From a bacterium (lineage in GTDB: Bacteria; Vulcanimicrobiota; Xenobia; Xenobiales; Xenobiaceae): 64,000 bases of DNA. A program made the translations under genes and the position numbers. Below are positions 1 through 8,062 of this stretch, one piece after another (the stretch's first letter is position 1; every line of letters starts with the position of its first letter). Below the pieces are notes generated by a model. The model did no database searches. It was not told where the DNA came from and saw only the letters and a program-made list of their open reading frames with translations. Where the stretch lies: NCBI GenBank assembly GCA_022839105.1, contig JALHDH010000001.1:1-64000 (forward strand), in the 5' to 3' direction.

Positions 1-143
1 GGGGCGTTGTCGGCGCGCAGGACGGCACCGAACCAGACCGAGGCGCCCTCGCCCAGCTCCACCTCCCCGAGCAGCACCGCACCGGGAGCCACATAGGCCT
101 CGCGGCCCAGCCGCGGGGCCTTTCCTCTGTACTCGTAGATCAT
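1..143 (-). CDS. gamma-carbonic-anhydrase-like hexapeptide-repeat protein (partial, N-terminus only)
   Basis: The first 47 codons of a gene that runs off the left edge. The start is the ATG at 143, preceded by a GGAGGTGG ribosome binding site. Seen directly: an N-terminus (MIYEYRGKAPRLG) followed by left-handed beta-helix hexapeptide turns (VAPGAVLLGEVELGEGA) and SVWFGAVLRADNA, the segment that in the YrdA/PaaY gamma-carbonic-anhydrase family contains the conserved arginine. Family knowledge: these are trimeric cytosolic metalloproteins, often of unproven enzymatic activity. The zinc histidines would lie outside the window, so activity cannot be judged. It is divergent from the aminotransferase gene at 270. 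Confidence 0.75.
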   Translation of the reverse strand, partial: MIYEYRGKAPRLGREAYVAPGAVLLGEVELGEGASVWFGAVLRADNA

Positions 144-269
144 CGACCACCTCCAGCGGTCGCCTTCCCCGTGGCCTGCGCGGCACCTGCCCGAGGGTCC
201 GGGGGCAACGCCAGGACTTCCCTGGGGCTCCGCGAAGCCGGGCCCGCAGCATCTAACCTGGAGGTCGCC

Positions 270-1505
270 ATGATCCAGTTGTCCGACCGCGTCATGAAAC
301 TCAAACCTTCCTCGACCCTGGCCGTCACGGCCCGAGCGCGGGCCTTGAAGGCCCAGGGAGTCGACGTGGTCAGCTTCGGGGCGGGGGAACCGGATTTCGG
401 GACGCCCGAACATATCTCGGCGGCGGCCTGGGCGGCCTTGCAGGCCGGGCGCACCCGCTACGAGGATACGGCCGGAACCCCCGAGGCCCGCCAGGCCGTG
501 GCCCGGTACATGAAGACCCGCCACGGCCTGGAGGTCACCGCCCAGAACGTGATCCTCTCCACCGGCGCGAAGCACGCGCTGTACCTGGCCTTCATGGCGA
601 TCATGAACCCCGGGGACGAGCTGGTCCTGCCCTCGCCCTACTGGGTGAGCTACCCCGAGCAGGCGGCCCTGGCCGGAGCCTCCTGCCGGGTGATCCCCGG
701 CTCGGTGGACCAGGACTTCAAGATCATCCCGCGCCAGTTGGAGGAGGCCCTGACCGAGCGCAGCCGGGTCCTGATGCTGTGCTCGCCCTCCAACCCCGCC
801 GGGACCACCTATACCCGCGCCGAGCTCCAGGCCCTGGCCGAGGTGGTCCTGCGCCACCCCCGGTTGCTGGTCTTCTCGGACGAGATCTACGAGCGCCTGG
901 TCTACGGAGGGGAGCCCTTCACGTGCTTTGCCTCGCTGGGCCCCGAGGTGGCCGCGCGCACGGTGGTCTTCAACGGCGTGAGCAAGGCCTATGCGATGAC
1001 GGGCTGGCGGGTCGGCTACGCGGTGGGTCCCACCGAAGTCATCTCGGCGATGTCCAAGCTGCAGGGCCAGATGACCTCCAGCATCACCAGCTTCACGATG
1101 CCGGCCGTGGTGACGGCGCTGGAAGGTCCCCAGGAGCCCGTGGAGCGCATGGTGGCCGAGTTCGCCCGGCGGGCCGAGCATATCCACCGCCGGATGAGCG
1201 CCATCCCGGGGGTCAGGTGCCCTCGCCCGACCGGAGCCTTCTATATCTTCCCGGACATCTCCCAGGCGGTCTTCGGACGGCAGGACCCGGCAGGCCGAAC
1301 CCTGGACACGGCCCAGGCCTTTGCCGAATCCCTCCTGGAGCACGCCCGGGTGGCCGTGGTTCCAGGCGAGGACTTCGGCGCACCCGACCATGTGCGGCTG
1401 AGCTTCGCCACCAGCATGGAGCAGATCGACAAGGGGATGGATCGCATCCTCGACTTCATGACCCGGCTGCAGGCAGGCCAGCCGATCCCTTCGGTCAGCC
1501 CGTAG
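270..1505 (+). CDS. aspartate-type aminotransferase, PLP-dependent class I/II
   Basis: A 411-residue fold-type I aminotransferase, probably transferring the amino group between aspartate (or a related amino acid) and 2-oxoglutarate in the cytosol. Visible motifs: FGAGEPDF near the N-terminus (substrate-binding loop), CSPSNPAGTTY, SDEIYERLVYGG (aspartate contacting the PLP ring nitrogen), the Schiff-base lysine in VSKAYAMTGWR (Lys239) and the C-terminal substrate arginine region RLSFATS. The ATG at 270 is chosen because GGAGG lies just upstream (CTGGAGGTCGCC); the reading frame stays open to 171, but those extra residues look non-coding. The length fits the AspB subgroup. Substrate specificity (aspartate, prephenate or another) cannot be read from the sequence. 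Its 3' end overlaps the convergent truC gene by 11 bp. Confidence 0.9.
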   Translation: MIQLSDRVMKLKPSSTLAVTARARALKAQGVDVVSFGAGEPDFGTPEHISAAAWAALQAGRTRYEDTAGTPEARQAVARYMKTRHGLEVTAQNVILSTGAKHALYLAFMAIMNPGDELVLPSPYWVSYPEQAALAGASCRVIPGSVDQDFKIIPRQLEEALTERSRVLMLCSPSNPAGTTYTRAELQALAEVVLRHPRLLVFSDEIYERLVYGGEPFTCFASLGPEVAARTVVFNGVSKAYAMTGWRVGYAVGPTEVISAMSKLQGQMTSSITSFTMPAVVTALEGPQEPVERMVAEFARRAEHIHRRMSAIPGVRCPRPTGAFYIFPDISQAVFGRQDPAGRTLDTAQAFAESLLEHARVAVVPGEDFGAPDHVRLSFATSMEQIDKGMDRILDFMTRLQAGQPIPSVSP

Positions 1506-2175
1506 GAACGGACAATCCCAGGTCCTCCAGGATGGTCCGCATGTCCTGGGGGACCGGGGCCTGGATCCGGAGATCGGCCTCCGGGAGTTCCAGGACCCAG
1601 GCGTGCAGCATGAGCCTGCGGACCCCGTAGCGCTCGCGGAAGAAGCGATTGTGACGGGTGTCGCCGTAGTCGGGGTCCCCCACCAGGGGATGGCGCAGAT
1701 GCTTGAAGTGCCGCCGGATCTGGTGGCGCCGGCCGGTCACCGGACTGGCCTCCACCAGCGAGTAGCGCGCCGTGGCGTAGCGGCCTACCGGAAATTCCAA
1801 CTCGGTCTGTCCCAGGCGCCGGTAGCGGGTCAGGGCCTCGACCTTCTCGCCCGGGTGGGCTCCCTCGACGGGATGGTCGATCTCCCCCTCCGCCTCGACC
1901 CACCCCCGGACCAGGGCCAGATAGGCCTTGCGAGCCAGGCGCTCGCGGAACCAGACGGCGATCCGGCCGGCGGAGTTCGAGTCCCGTGCGAAGAGCAGGA
2001 CCCCCGAAGTCGCCCGGTCCAGCCGATGGACCGGGTAGACCCAGGCCCCGATCTGGTCGCGCAACAAGGACATGCAGGTGACCCGGTCGGGGGCCAGGGG
2101 AGAAGGGGTCGAGAGCAGGCCGGGCGGCTTGTCCACCGCGAGAATCCGCTCGTCTTCGTGCAGGATCGTCAGCAT
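1495..2175 (-). CDS. truC: tRNA pseudouridine synthase TruC-like (RluA family)
   Basis: A 226-residue RluA-family pseudouridine synthase without an N-terminal S4 domain. Catalytic motif HRLDRATSG at residues 50-58, with Asp53 as the nucleophile. The segments TGRRHQIRRHFKHLRHPLVGDPDYGD and RRLMLHA (given here as landmarks) closely follow E. coli TruC, which modifies U65 in tRNA, so TruC is preferred over RluA/RluC/RluD, which usually have the S4 domain or a different length. The start is the ATG at 2175 (MLTILHEDERILAVDKPPG); the alternative, longer frame is a shadow. It acts in the cytosol on tRNA. The gene converges on the aminotransferase with an 11-bp overlap, so the two cannot be ends of one transcript. 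Confidence 0.88.
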   Translation of the reverse strand: MLTILHEDERILAVDKPPGLLSTPSPLAPDRVTCMSLLRDQIGAWVYPVHRLDRATSGVLLFARDSNSAGRIAVWFRERLARKAYLALVRGWVEAEGEIDHPVEGAHPGEKVEALTRYRRLGQTELEFPVGRYATARYSLVEASPVTGRRHQIRRHFKHLRHPLVGDPDYGDTRHNRFFRERYGVRRLMLHAWVLELPEADLRIQAPVPQDMRTILEDLGLSVPTG

Positions 2176-2265
2176 CGGCCCCCCTTCGACGCCTCAGGGG
2201 GGCGTCTCCCCCAGGTGAGGATTGCGGAGCCCGGCCCCTGGGGCGGGGCGGATCCTCGAGAGCCA

Positions 2266-2303
2266 AAGAAAAGAGCCCCCCGGAAGGTCTCCGGGGAGCT
2301 CTT
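2266..2303 (-). terminator. rho-independent terminator after the AMIN-domain gene
   Basis: On the minus strand the sequence reads AAGAGCTCCCCGGA, a short loop, then TCCGGGGGGCTCTT followed by a T-rich tail (TTCTTTGG). The arms pair over 14 positions with one mismatch. It lies 18 bp beyond the stop codon of the AMIN-domain gene ending at 2321, in the correct orientation to end that transcript, and before truC, which therefore needs its own promoter. Confidence 0.8.
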
Positions 2304-2320
2304 CAGGGCGGGTCTCGGTC

Positions 2321-2764
2321 CTACTTCGTCCCGCGCTGCTTGTGGGCCCAGAAGAGCAGGCCGGTCGAGCCGCCTTCGCGGACCACCTGGTACTCCGGCC
2401 AGTAGACCACGTCGGCCACGATCCGGACCACGCCGCCCGGAAGCTGACGCACGCGGACCTGGGCCACCAGGCCCTCGTTCACCGGCAGGACCGCCTTGGG
2501 CTCCTTGCCCGCCACGATCGAGGCCGGCCAGACATCCATGACCACCTGGCGATAGTCATAGGCGCCAGGAGGCAGTTCCTTGACGCGATAGTTCACAGGA
2601 CCGTCCGTCTGGACGGCCACCTTGACCCACTGACCGGTGGCCTTGCTGACCACCACGTTCCGGACCACGCCGGCCTGGGCCACCCCATACAGGGTGAGGG
2701 CAAATGCGACCAGGAGCACGGCGCCGAGCACGTGTCGGGCTCCCCGGGACATCCTTCGGAACAT
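2321..2764 (-). CDS. secreted or membrane-anchored AMIN-domain protein
   Basis: A 147-residue protein with an N-terminal hydrophobic segment at about residues 13-30 (signal peptide or anchor ending in VAQAG), followed by a single domain that reads like an AMIN domain: alternating beta-strands VRNVVVSKATGQWVKVAV, a central DYRQVVMDVW and the closing VAQVRVRQLPGGVVRIVADV. Family knowledge: AMIN domains localise periplasmic proteins such as AmiC amidases or PilQ secretins to peptidoglycan. Here the domain stands alone with no amidase or secretin attached, so a localisation or adaptor role is inferred. ATG start at 2764 with GAGGAGG upstream (gtgaggaggtcgcATG on the minus strand). Single gene with its own terminator. 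Confidence 0.65.
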   Translation of the reverse strand: MFRRMSRGARHVLGAVLLVAFALTLYGVAQAGVVRNVVVSKATGQWVKVAVQTDGPVNYRVKELPPGAYDYRQVVMDVWPASIVAGKEPKAVLPVNEGLVAQVRVRQLPGGVVRIVADVVYWPEYQVVREGGSTGLLFWAHKQRGTK

Positions 2765-2951
2765 GCGACCTCCTCACGAGTTGCCTCGGGACACCCCGCG
2801 AGGGTGCCCGAACAAGAATGCAGAGGCGCCTTTTCGACGGCCCAGGGGGCGCTTCCCTGCCGGGTGGCTCCAGGTCGGCACATTCCCGTTCGGCGGAAGG
2901 GGCCGGTTCCCGGACTGCGAAGCACCCGCGACTGCCCAATGGAGTTGCGCG

Positions 2952-3452
2952 ATGGAACCGATCCGAATCCTGATCACCGGCGGCACCTTCGACAAGGAGT
3001 ACGATGAACTCCGAGGTCGCCTCTTCTTCCGGGACACCCACCTGCCGGAGATGCTTCGCCTGGGTCGTTGCCAGGTGGACGTGCAGACCCGCACCCTGAT
3101 GATGGTCGACAGCCTGGAGATGACCGAAACCGACCGCGACCTGATCCGGGACGCCTGCCTTCGGGCCACCGAGAAGCGCATCCTGATCACCCACGGAACC
3201 GACACGATGGAGGAGACCGCACGGCACCTGGCCCCCTCGATGACCGAGAAGACGGTCGTGCTGACCGGGGCCATGATCCCCTACGCCTTCGGCAGCTCCG
3301 ACGGGCTCTTCAACCTGGGAAGCGCCCTGGCCTTCGTCCAGACCCTCCCCCCGGGGGTCTACATCGCCATGAACGGCCGCTGCTTCGTCTGGGACAACGT
3401 GCGCAAGAACCGCTCCAGCGGGACCTTCGAAGAGGTCCAGCCCTCGAGCTGA
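2952..3452 (+). CDS. asparaginase N-terminal-domain protein (half-size)
   Basis: 166 residues corresponding to the N-terminal domain of type I/II asparaginases only, against about 330 for full enzymes. Seen: GGTFD at residues 10-14 (Thr12, nucleophile position), DSLEMTETDRDLI at 53-65, and HGTDTMEETA at 81-90 (the second Thr/Asp catalytic pair). The C-terminal domain, which completes neighbouring active sites in the classic tetramer, is absent, and the frame ends cleanly at TGA with no continuation in another frame. It may be a small standalone amidohydrolase or a binding protein; activity on asparagine is not assured. The ATG at 2952 is chosen because the protein then begins directly with the first beta-strand. 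The acyl-CoA synthetase gene follows 45 bp downstream and may be cotranscribed. Confidence 0.75.
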   Translation: MEPIRILITGGTFDKEYDELRGRLFFRDTHLPEMLRLGRCQVDVQTRTLMMVDSLEMTETDRDLIRDACLRATEKRILITHGTDTMEETARHLAPSMTEKTVVLTGAMIPYAFGSSDGLFNLGSALAFVQTLPPGVYIAMNGRCFVWDNVRKNRSSGTFEEVQPSS

Positions 3453-3497
3453 ACTCCCCACCCGCCGGGATCCCCCGCTATCTGCTTGGAGTCGACC

Positions 3498-5597
3498 ATG
3501 AGCCAGAATCTTTCCGAAACCCCCGCACTGAAGGCCGCCGGCATCCTGGCCCAGGATCCCACCCCGACCGGGGCCCGTCGCGCCCTGGAGGCCCTGGGCC
3601 TGCGCTTCCCCGCCTCGATGGAGGTGGATCCCCGCTCTCCCGGCGGGTTGCCGACCCATCCCACCTTCCTGAAGGTCTCCGACCCGGTGATCCCCCACAA
3701 GACCGAGGTGGGCGCCGTGCGTCCGGCCCTGCGCGGGGACGCCGCGGAGGTCCTGGCCTTCGCCCGCGAGGTCGAGGAGCGCACGGGTCTGGAGGTCCGG
3801 CGCGTGACGCTGGATGAGCGGATCCCCATCCCCGAGGGGGGCGAAGCCCTGCTGGCCCTGGTCTTCGACGAAGCCTTCGGTCCGGTGGTGGTCTTCGGGG
3901 AGGGAGGCAAACTGACCGAGCTGCGCCGCACGGTGGCCCGCTGGCAGCCCGGGACCCCGGCCCGGCGGATCGCCGAGCTCCTGGGCCGGCTCCCCCTGGC
4001 CCGGGCCTGGTTCACGGGATACCGCTCGGCCGCCCCCCTGGCCGACCTGAAGGCCCTGAGCGCCCGGCTGGAATCCTTCGGTGAGATGGCCCGGGAATTC
4101 CATCGCCTGCGGCCCGACCTGGTGATCCGGGATCTGGAGATCAACCCCCTGGCCCTGACCGGAGCCGAGCCGGTGGCCCTGGACCTGCTCTGGACGGTCG
4201 AAGCCCGAACCCAGGACCCCGCCACGCGCCCAGACCTCGAGCGGCTCTCGAGCTCGATGAACCAGGCCCGGGCCGTCGCGGTGGTCGGCCCCTCCACCAC
4301 CGATCCCGGGAACCTCGGCCGCGTGCTCTATGAGCGCCTGCTGGCCGACTTCCAGGGCCAGGCCTGGGCCATCAACCCCCGAGGGGGCGAGATCTCCGGC
4401 CGCCCCGTCTTCCGCAGCCTGCAGGAGTTGCCCCAGGCCCCGGACGTGCTGGTCCTGGCCCTGCCCGCCCGGCTCACCGCGCCGACCCTGCGCCAGGCCC
4501 GCGAAGCCTTCGGTCAGGAGCTGGGAACCGTGCTCATGCTGGCCTCGGGCTTCGACGAGACCTCCGGCGGGGCGGCGGGGGCCGAGGACCTGAAGGCCGC
4601 GGTGCGCGAGATGGGCTGCACCCCCGTCCTGGGACCGAACACCATGGCGCTATATTCCAAAACCGGCTCTCCCGGCGACGTGCAGATCGACTTCCTGCCC
4701 AAGGGCCGCATGGAGGTCCCCTCCTTCGACCCTCCCTCCCAGAACAACACGGCCCTGGTGCTGCAGAGCGGCGCGCGCTTCGTCTCCTTCCTGGATCGCT
4801 CGCCCTCCCTGGGCTTCCGCTGGTCGATCATGGTCGGCAACGCCTACCAGACCGACGCCGCCGACGGCGTGGCCATGGCCGCCCGGGATCCCGGAGTCTC
4901 GGTGGTGGCCGTCTACCTGGAGGGATTGCACCCGGGGGCCGGCGAGCGCCTGGCCGAGGCCGTCCGCGAGTGCCGACGCCAGGGCAAGGCCGTGGTGATC
5001 CAGAAGGGCGGCCGCACCGAGAAGGGGGCCGCCACGGCCCGCTCGCACACGGCCTCCATGAGCGGTTCGACCGAGGTCTTCGAGGCACTCCTGGGTGAGG
5101 CCGGCGCCCTGGTGGTCGAGTGCGAGACCGACTTCCTGGATGTGGTGCGGCTGGCCTCGGACGAGGCGGCCCGCCAGGGGCTGGAGATGCCTCCCCCGCC
5201 GCCTCAGGTCTCGCTCGAGCTCAAGCCCTACCTGGGCGAGATCCTGGACAGCACGAACAACCCGGCCGATGTGGGTCCGGCGACCCCCGACGAGGCCCAC
5301 GGACCGGTCCTGGACGCGGCCCTCTCGGCCGATTGCTACCACGCCGCCGTGGTGGCCGTGATGCCCCATGGCAACGGCATGAAGGGGATCTTCCCCCCCT
5401 ATGAGGGCGAAGGGCGCATGGGCACGATCCTGGTGGACCTGGCCCGCCGCCACCGCAAGCCCCTGGTGGCCTCGGTGAACGGCGGAGCCCAGTACGAGGG
5501 ATTGCGCCGCTTCCTCGAGGGGAATCGGATCCCGGTCCTTCCCGACGCCGAGCGTGCGGTCCGAGCCCTGGGCCTGTGGAGCCGGCTGCTGCGCTGA
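3498..5597 (+). CDS. ADP-forming acyl-CoA synthetase family protein, ATP-grasp domain at N-terminus
   Basis: A 699-residue NDP-forming acetyl/acyl-CoA synthetase homologue, a family that interconverts acyl-CoA + ADP + phosphate with acid + CoA + ATP. Domains in order: ATP-grasp-type half (about 1-235; HPTFLKVSDPVIPHKTEVG, VIRDLEINPLALTG), CoA-binding Rossmann part (about 255-400; VAVVGPSTTDPGNLGR), then succinyl-CoA-ligase-like flavodoxin domains (about 415-695). The predicted phospho-histidine is His517 in ARSHTASMSGS. In most bacterial fused enzymes the ATP-grasp part is C-terminal, so the order here is swapped. A frame-compatible TTG at 3486 is rejected in favour of the ATG at 3498, which has GGAG six bases upstream. 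Together with acetate kinase at 55887 it suggests acetate or acyl-acid energy metabolism, but the substrate is unknown. Confidence 0.8.
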   Translation: MSQNLSETPALKAAGILAQDPTPTGARRALEALGLRFPASMEVDPRSPGGLPTHPTFLKVSDPVIPHKTEVGAVRPALRGDAAEVLAFAREVEERTGLEVRRVTLDERIPIPEGGEALLALVFDEAFGPVVVFGEGGKLTELRRTVARWQPGTPARRIAELLGRLPLARAWFTGYRSAAPLADLKALSARLESFGEMAREFHRLRPDLVIRDLEINPLALTGAEPVALDLLWTVEARTQDPATRPDLERLSSSMNQARAVAVVGPSTTDPGNLGRVLYERLLADFQGQAWAINPRGGEISGRPVFRSLQELPQAPDVLVLALPARLTAPTLRQAREAFGQELGTVLMLASGFDETSGGAAGAEDLKAAVREMGCTPVLGPNTMALYSKTGSPGDVQIDFLPKGRMEVPSFDPPSQNNTALVLQSGARFVSFLDRSPSLGFRWSIMVGNAYQTDAADGVAMAARDPGVSVVAVYLEGLHPGAGERLAEAVRECRRQGKAVVIQKGGRTEKGAATARSHTASMSGSTEVFEALLGEAGALVVECETDFLDVVRLASDEAARQGLEMPPPPPQVSLELKPYLGEILDSTNNPADVGPATPDEAHGPVLDAALSADCYHAAVVAVMPHGNGMKGIFPPYEGEGRMGTILVDLARRHRKPLVASVNGGAQYEGLRRFLEGNRIPVLPDAERAVRALGLWSRLLR

Positions 5598-5666
5598 GGT
5601 GACTCCGGGCAGGATTTCGGGCCGGTCCCCAGCGAAACGGTCGGCATGTGGAAAGGCCTGCAAGCG

Positions 5667-6677
5667 ATGTCAGCGGAGGAGCTGGGCCTGGGGGCCCGGC
5701 TGGCGGGATTGTCCCCCGGGCACGAGACCGCCACGCGCCAGGAGCTTCTCGAAAAGCTCCTCGACTGGGTGGGGACCGCAACCGGAGCCACCACCCGAGA
5801 TCCCGAAGGAGTCGAGGCCGCAGCCGCCGGGTGGCTGGCCCGGGTCGCCGAGATCGACCCCTCGCCGGATGAGAGCCCCCAGGACCTCGAGGAGAGGGTC
5901 TGGGAGCTCTTCTCGGAGGAGGCGGCCCGACATCTGATGCCGATCTGGAGGGTCGGCTCCTGCATGGCCGCCCTGGGTCCTCCGGATGCCCTGGCGGACG
6001 AGAAGAAGCTGCTGGACCGGGTGGCCGCCCGGCTCTTGCCCTCCGAGAAGGCCCGAGAGACCATGCGTACGGAGTGGGAAGCCTGGTGCGCCCGCCCGGC
6101 CCGCCATCACTCCGAATTCCTCGAGCGCCTGGGCCCGGACCTGAAGTTCCTGGCCTCGCGTCCGGAGCTGGCCGAACCGACGCTGATCCTGGCCCTGGTG
6201 GTGGCCCTGGCGGATTCCAGCTTCGAACTGGAGGAATCCCGCCTCTATGATCGCATCGCCGCGGCCCTGGGCGTGGATGCGGCCCGGGCCGGCCAGCTCA
6301 AGGAGAAGGTCAGCCGTTCCTTCTGGGACTCGCGCGAGCGGCTCCTGCCCCGGGGCCTGACCCAGGGTTCCCAGTCCAGTCACGAAGCGTCGCTTCGCGC
6401 CGCCCATCAGAGCCTGGAAGCCGCCGGAGGGCTCGAAGGCCTCCAGGAGGAGATCCACTCCGGATTCCTGGCGGGCCTGCACAAGGGTCTCTTCAAGGAT
6501 CGGGACTTCCAACGGGGCCTGAAGGCCTGGCGCAAGACCCCCCTGCACTGGCCCGTGGGGCTGGCCGTGGGACTCTCCTTGTTCCTCAAGAAGCGGATGC
6601 AGGCCGGATCGGAGCGCAACCTCCTCCAGTTCCTGTATCTGGTCCGCGCCCGAGAGGTCCTGGGCTCGGGGGGCTGA
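5667..6677 (+). CDS. hypothetical protein, mostly alpha-helical, possibly TerB-like
   Basis: I do not recognise this protein. It is about 336 residues, highly charged and predicted helical throughout. A stretch near the middle (LALVVALADSSFELEESRLYDRIAAALGV) has the look of the acidic helical TerB/DjlA-type module but lacks a decisive signature. Near the C-terminus a hydrophobic stretch (WPVGLAVGLSLFLKKR) could touch the membrane; there is no signal peptide. Two starts are possible: ATG at 5646 with no clear ribosome binding site, or ATG at 5667 with GGAAAGG ten bases upstream; the latter is used. It follows the acyl-CoA synthetase gene by 69 bp on the same strand and is followed by a T-tract hairpin, so it probably ends that transcript. 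Confidence 0.6.
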   Translation: MSAEELGLGARLAGLSPGHETATRQELLEKLLDWVGTATGATTRDPEGVEAAAAGWLARVAEIDPSPDESPQDLEERVWELFSEEAARHLMPIWRVGSCMAALGPPDALADEKKLLDRVAARLLPSEKARETMRTEWEAWCARPARHHSEFLERLGPDLKFLASRPELAEPTLILALVVALADSSFELEESRLYDRIAAALGVDAARAGQLKEKVSRSFWDSRERLLPRGLTQGSQSSHEASLRAAHQSLEAAGGLEGLQEEIHSGFLAGLHKGLFKDRDFQRGLKAWRKTPLHWPVGLAVGLSLFLKKRMQAGSERNLLQFLYLVRAREVLGSGG

Positions 6678-6687
6678 CGCGACTCCT

Positions 6688-6708
6688 CCGATTCGTCGGT
6701 TTTTTTTT
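6688..6708 (+). terminator. short hairpin plus nine-T tract
   Basis: CCGA-TTCG-TCGG followed by nine T residues, 10 bp after the stop of the preceding plus-strand gene. The stem is only 4 bp, but it has a UUCG loop and an uninterrupted U run, which is rare in this GC-rich region. A weak but plausible intrinsic terminator. Confidence 0.45.
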
Positions 6709-6761
6709 CTCGCCCCCCGGGATGGTCCTGTGAGCCCTTCCTCCAGGGAAGACCCCGGGGC

Positions 6762-7961
6762 TCAGGCCAGAGGCTTGTCGGTGGGAGGGCAGATGGCCAG
6801 GAACTCCTTCTCGAAGCGCTGGACGTAGTCCGAAACCAGCGACTCGACCCGGTCGGCCTGCGGGCTGGTCAGGATCAGGCCTGCGTGATGGGACTTCTTC
6901 AACCTCCAGACCACCTCGGGGGCCTCGAAGCCTGAGAGGTCGGGCGATTCCTGGCGAGCCAGGCAGATCAGGAGCCCTCCGCAATCCCCCCGAGGCTCCG
7001 GGGGTCGGCAGGCCTCGCCTCGGGCCGAGGCCAGTTCCATCCTGGCCCATTCCTGCCAGAGGTTCACCCCTGTGCAGGCCTCGACCAGGTCGTCGATATG
7101 GGTCCCTCCGACCCGGGCGGCCACCTCCAGGAAGTGGACCCGCCCGTCCTGCTCCGAGCGGATGAACTCGGCGTGGGTGGCTCCGCGCTCCAGACCCATG
7201 GCCCTCAGCACGCGGCGATTGGCTTCCAGGAGATCGCCTTGAAGCGGGGTTCCGGGCCTCACGGTCCGGGTCCCGAAGACCCCTCCGTGGTTCCAGACCT
7301 CGAAGGGAGGCCGCAGGTAGCCGTGGGCCGCCGCAAAGACGACCTCGCCCTCCCAGACCAGCGAATCCACGTGGAAGACCTCACCCCGGACGAATTCCTC
7401 CAGCAGGTGGTGGGACTGCTGATCCCCGAGCGCCTCGACCAGTTCCCAGAAGCGGGCGGGATCCTCCACCTTCTGGATCCCCACCGCTCCAGCCTCGGAA
7501 CGGGGCTTGAGAACCCAGGGTCCAGGGACCTCTTCCATGAATCGCGTCAGCCGTCCATGATGGAGCACATGCTCGAAGCGCGGACAGCAGATCCCGGCCT
7601 CCCGACACTGGACCCGCATGGCCAGCTTGTCCCGGAAGAAGCGCGCCGTCGTGTCCCCCATCCCGGGAAGGCGCAGATGCTCGCGCATGGCCGCCGTCAA
7701 TTCGACATCGTAATCATCCAGCGGGACGATCCGGTCGAGTTCGTGGTGCCGGGCCAGGAACGAGACCGCCTGGATGGCCTCGACCCGCGAGACCGTTTCC
7801 GGAAGGAGGAACACCTCCTCCAGGCACTGGCGGGGCCAGGGGTGGTCGACCAGTTCCGGACGGGTCAGGAGGAAGACCCGGCAACCCTGGTGGTGGCATT
7901 CCTCGATGAACCGGGTCCCCTTGAAGTAACTGGCGACGCAGAGGATGGTGAGCGGGGGCAT
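6762..7961 (-). CDS. ATP-grasp enzyme (carbamoyl-phosphate-synthase-L-like ligase)
   Basis: A 399-residue standalone ATP-grasp protein. N-terminal pre-ATP-grasp domain (TILCVASYFKGTRFIEE..), then IVPLDDYDVELTA, RFFRDKLAMRVQCREAGI (start of the ATP-grasp lid), WVLKPRSEAGAVGI (ATP-binding lysine loop), HLLEEFVRGEVFHVDS and the metal-binding segment HFLEVAARVGGTHIDDL. Such enzymes join a carboxylate to an amine, thiol or imidazole nitrogen through an acyl-phosphate; the substrates here cannot be told. The ATG at 7961 starts exactly at the first beta-strand; the much longer open frame upstream runs antisense through the phosphatase gene and is a shadow. It is 101 bp downstream of the RsbU-like gene and may belong to the pepF transcript. 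Confidence 0.75.
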   Translation of the reverse strand: MPPLTILCVASYFKGTRFIEECHHQGCRVFLLTRPELVDHPWPRQCLEEVFLLPETVSRVEAIQAVSFLARHHELDRIVPLDDYDVELTAAMREHLRLPGMGDTTARFFRDKLAMRVQCREAGICCPRFEHVLHHGRLTRFMEEVPGPWVLKPRSEAGAVGIQKVEDPARFWELVEALGDQQSHHLLEEFVRGEVFHVDSLVWEGEVVFAAAHGYLRPPFEVWNHGGVFGTRTVRPGTPLQGDLLEANRRVLRAMGLERGATHAEFIRSEQDGRVHFLEVAARVGGTHIDDLVEACTGVNLWQEWARMELASARGEACRPPEPRGDCGGLLICLARQESPDLSGFEAPEVVWRLKKSHHAGLILTSPQADRVESLVSDYVQRFEKEFLAICPPTDKPLA

Positions 7962-8062
7962 GGATGGCCTGCCTTCCCTTGGATTCCAGGCGCCCTCCGC
8001 AGCCGGAGGCCTCCCGGGTTGCGGGGGCCGGCCCTTCCACGCCCGCTGCTCGGATCCCTCGA

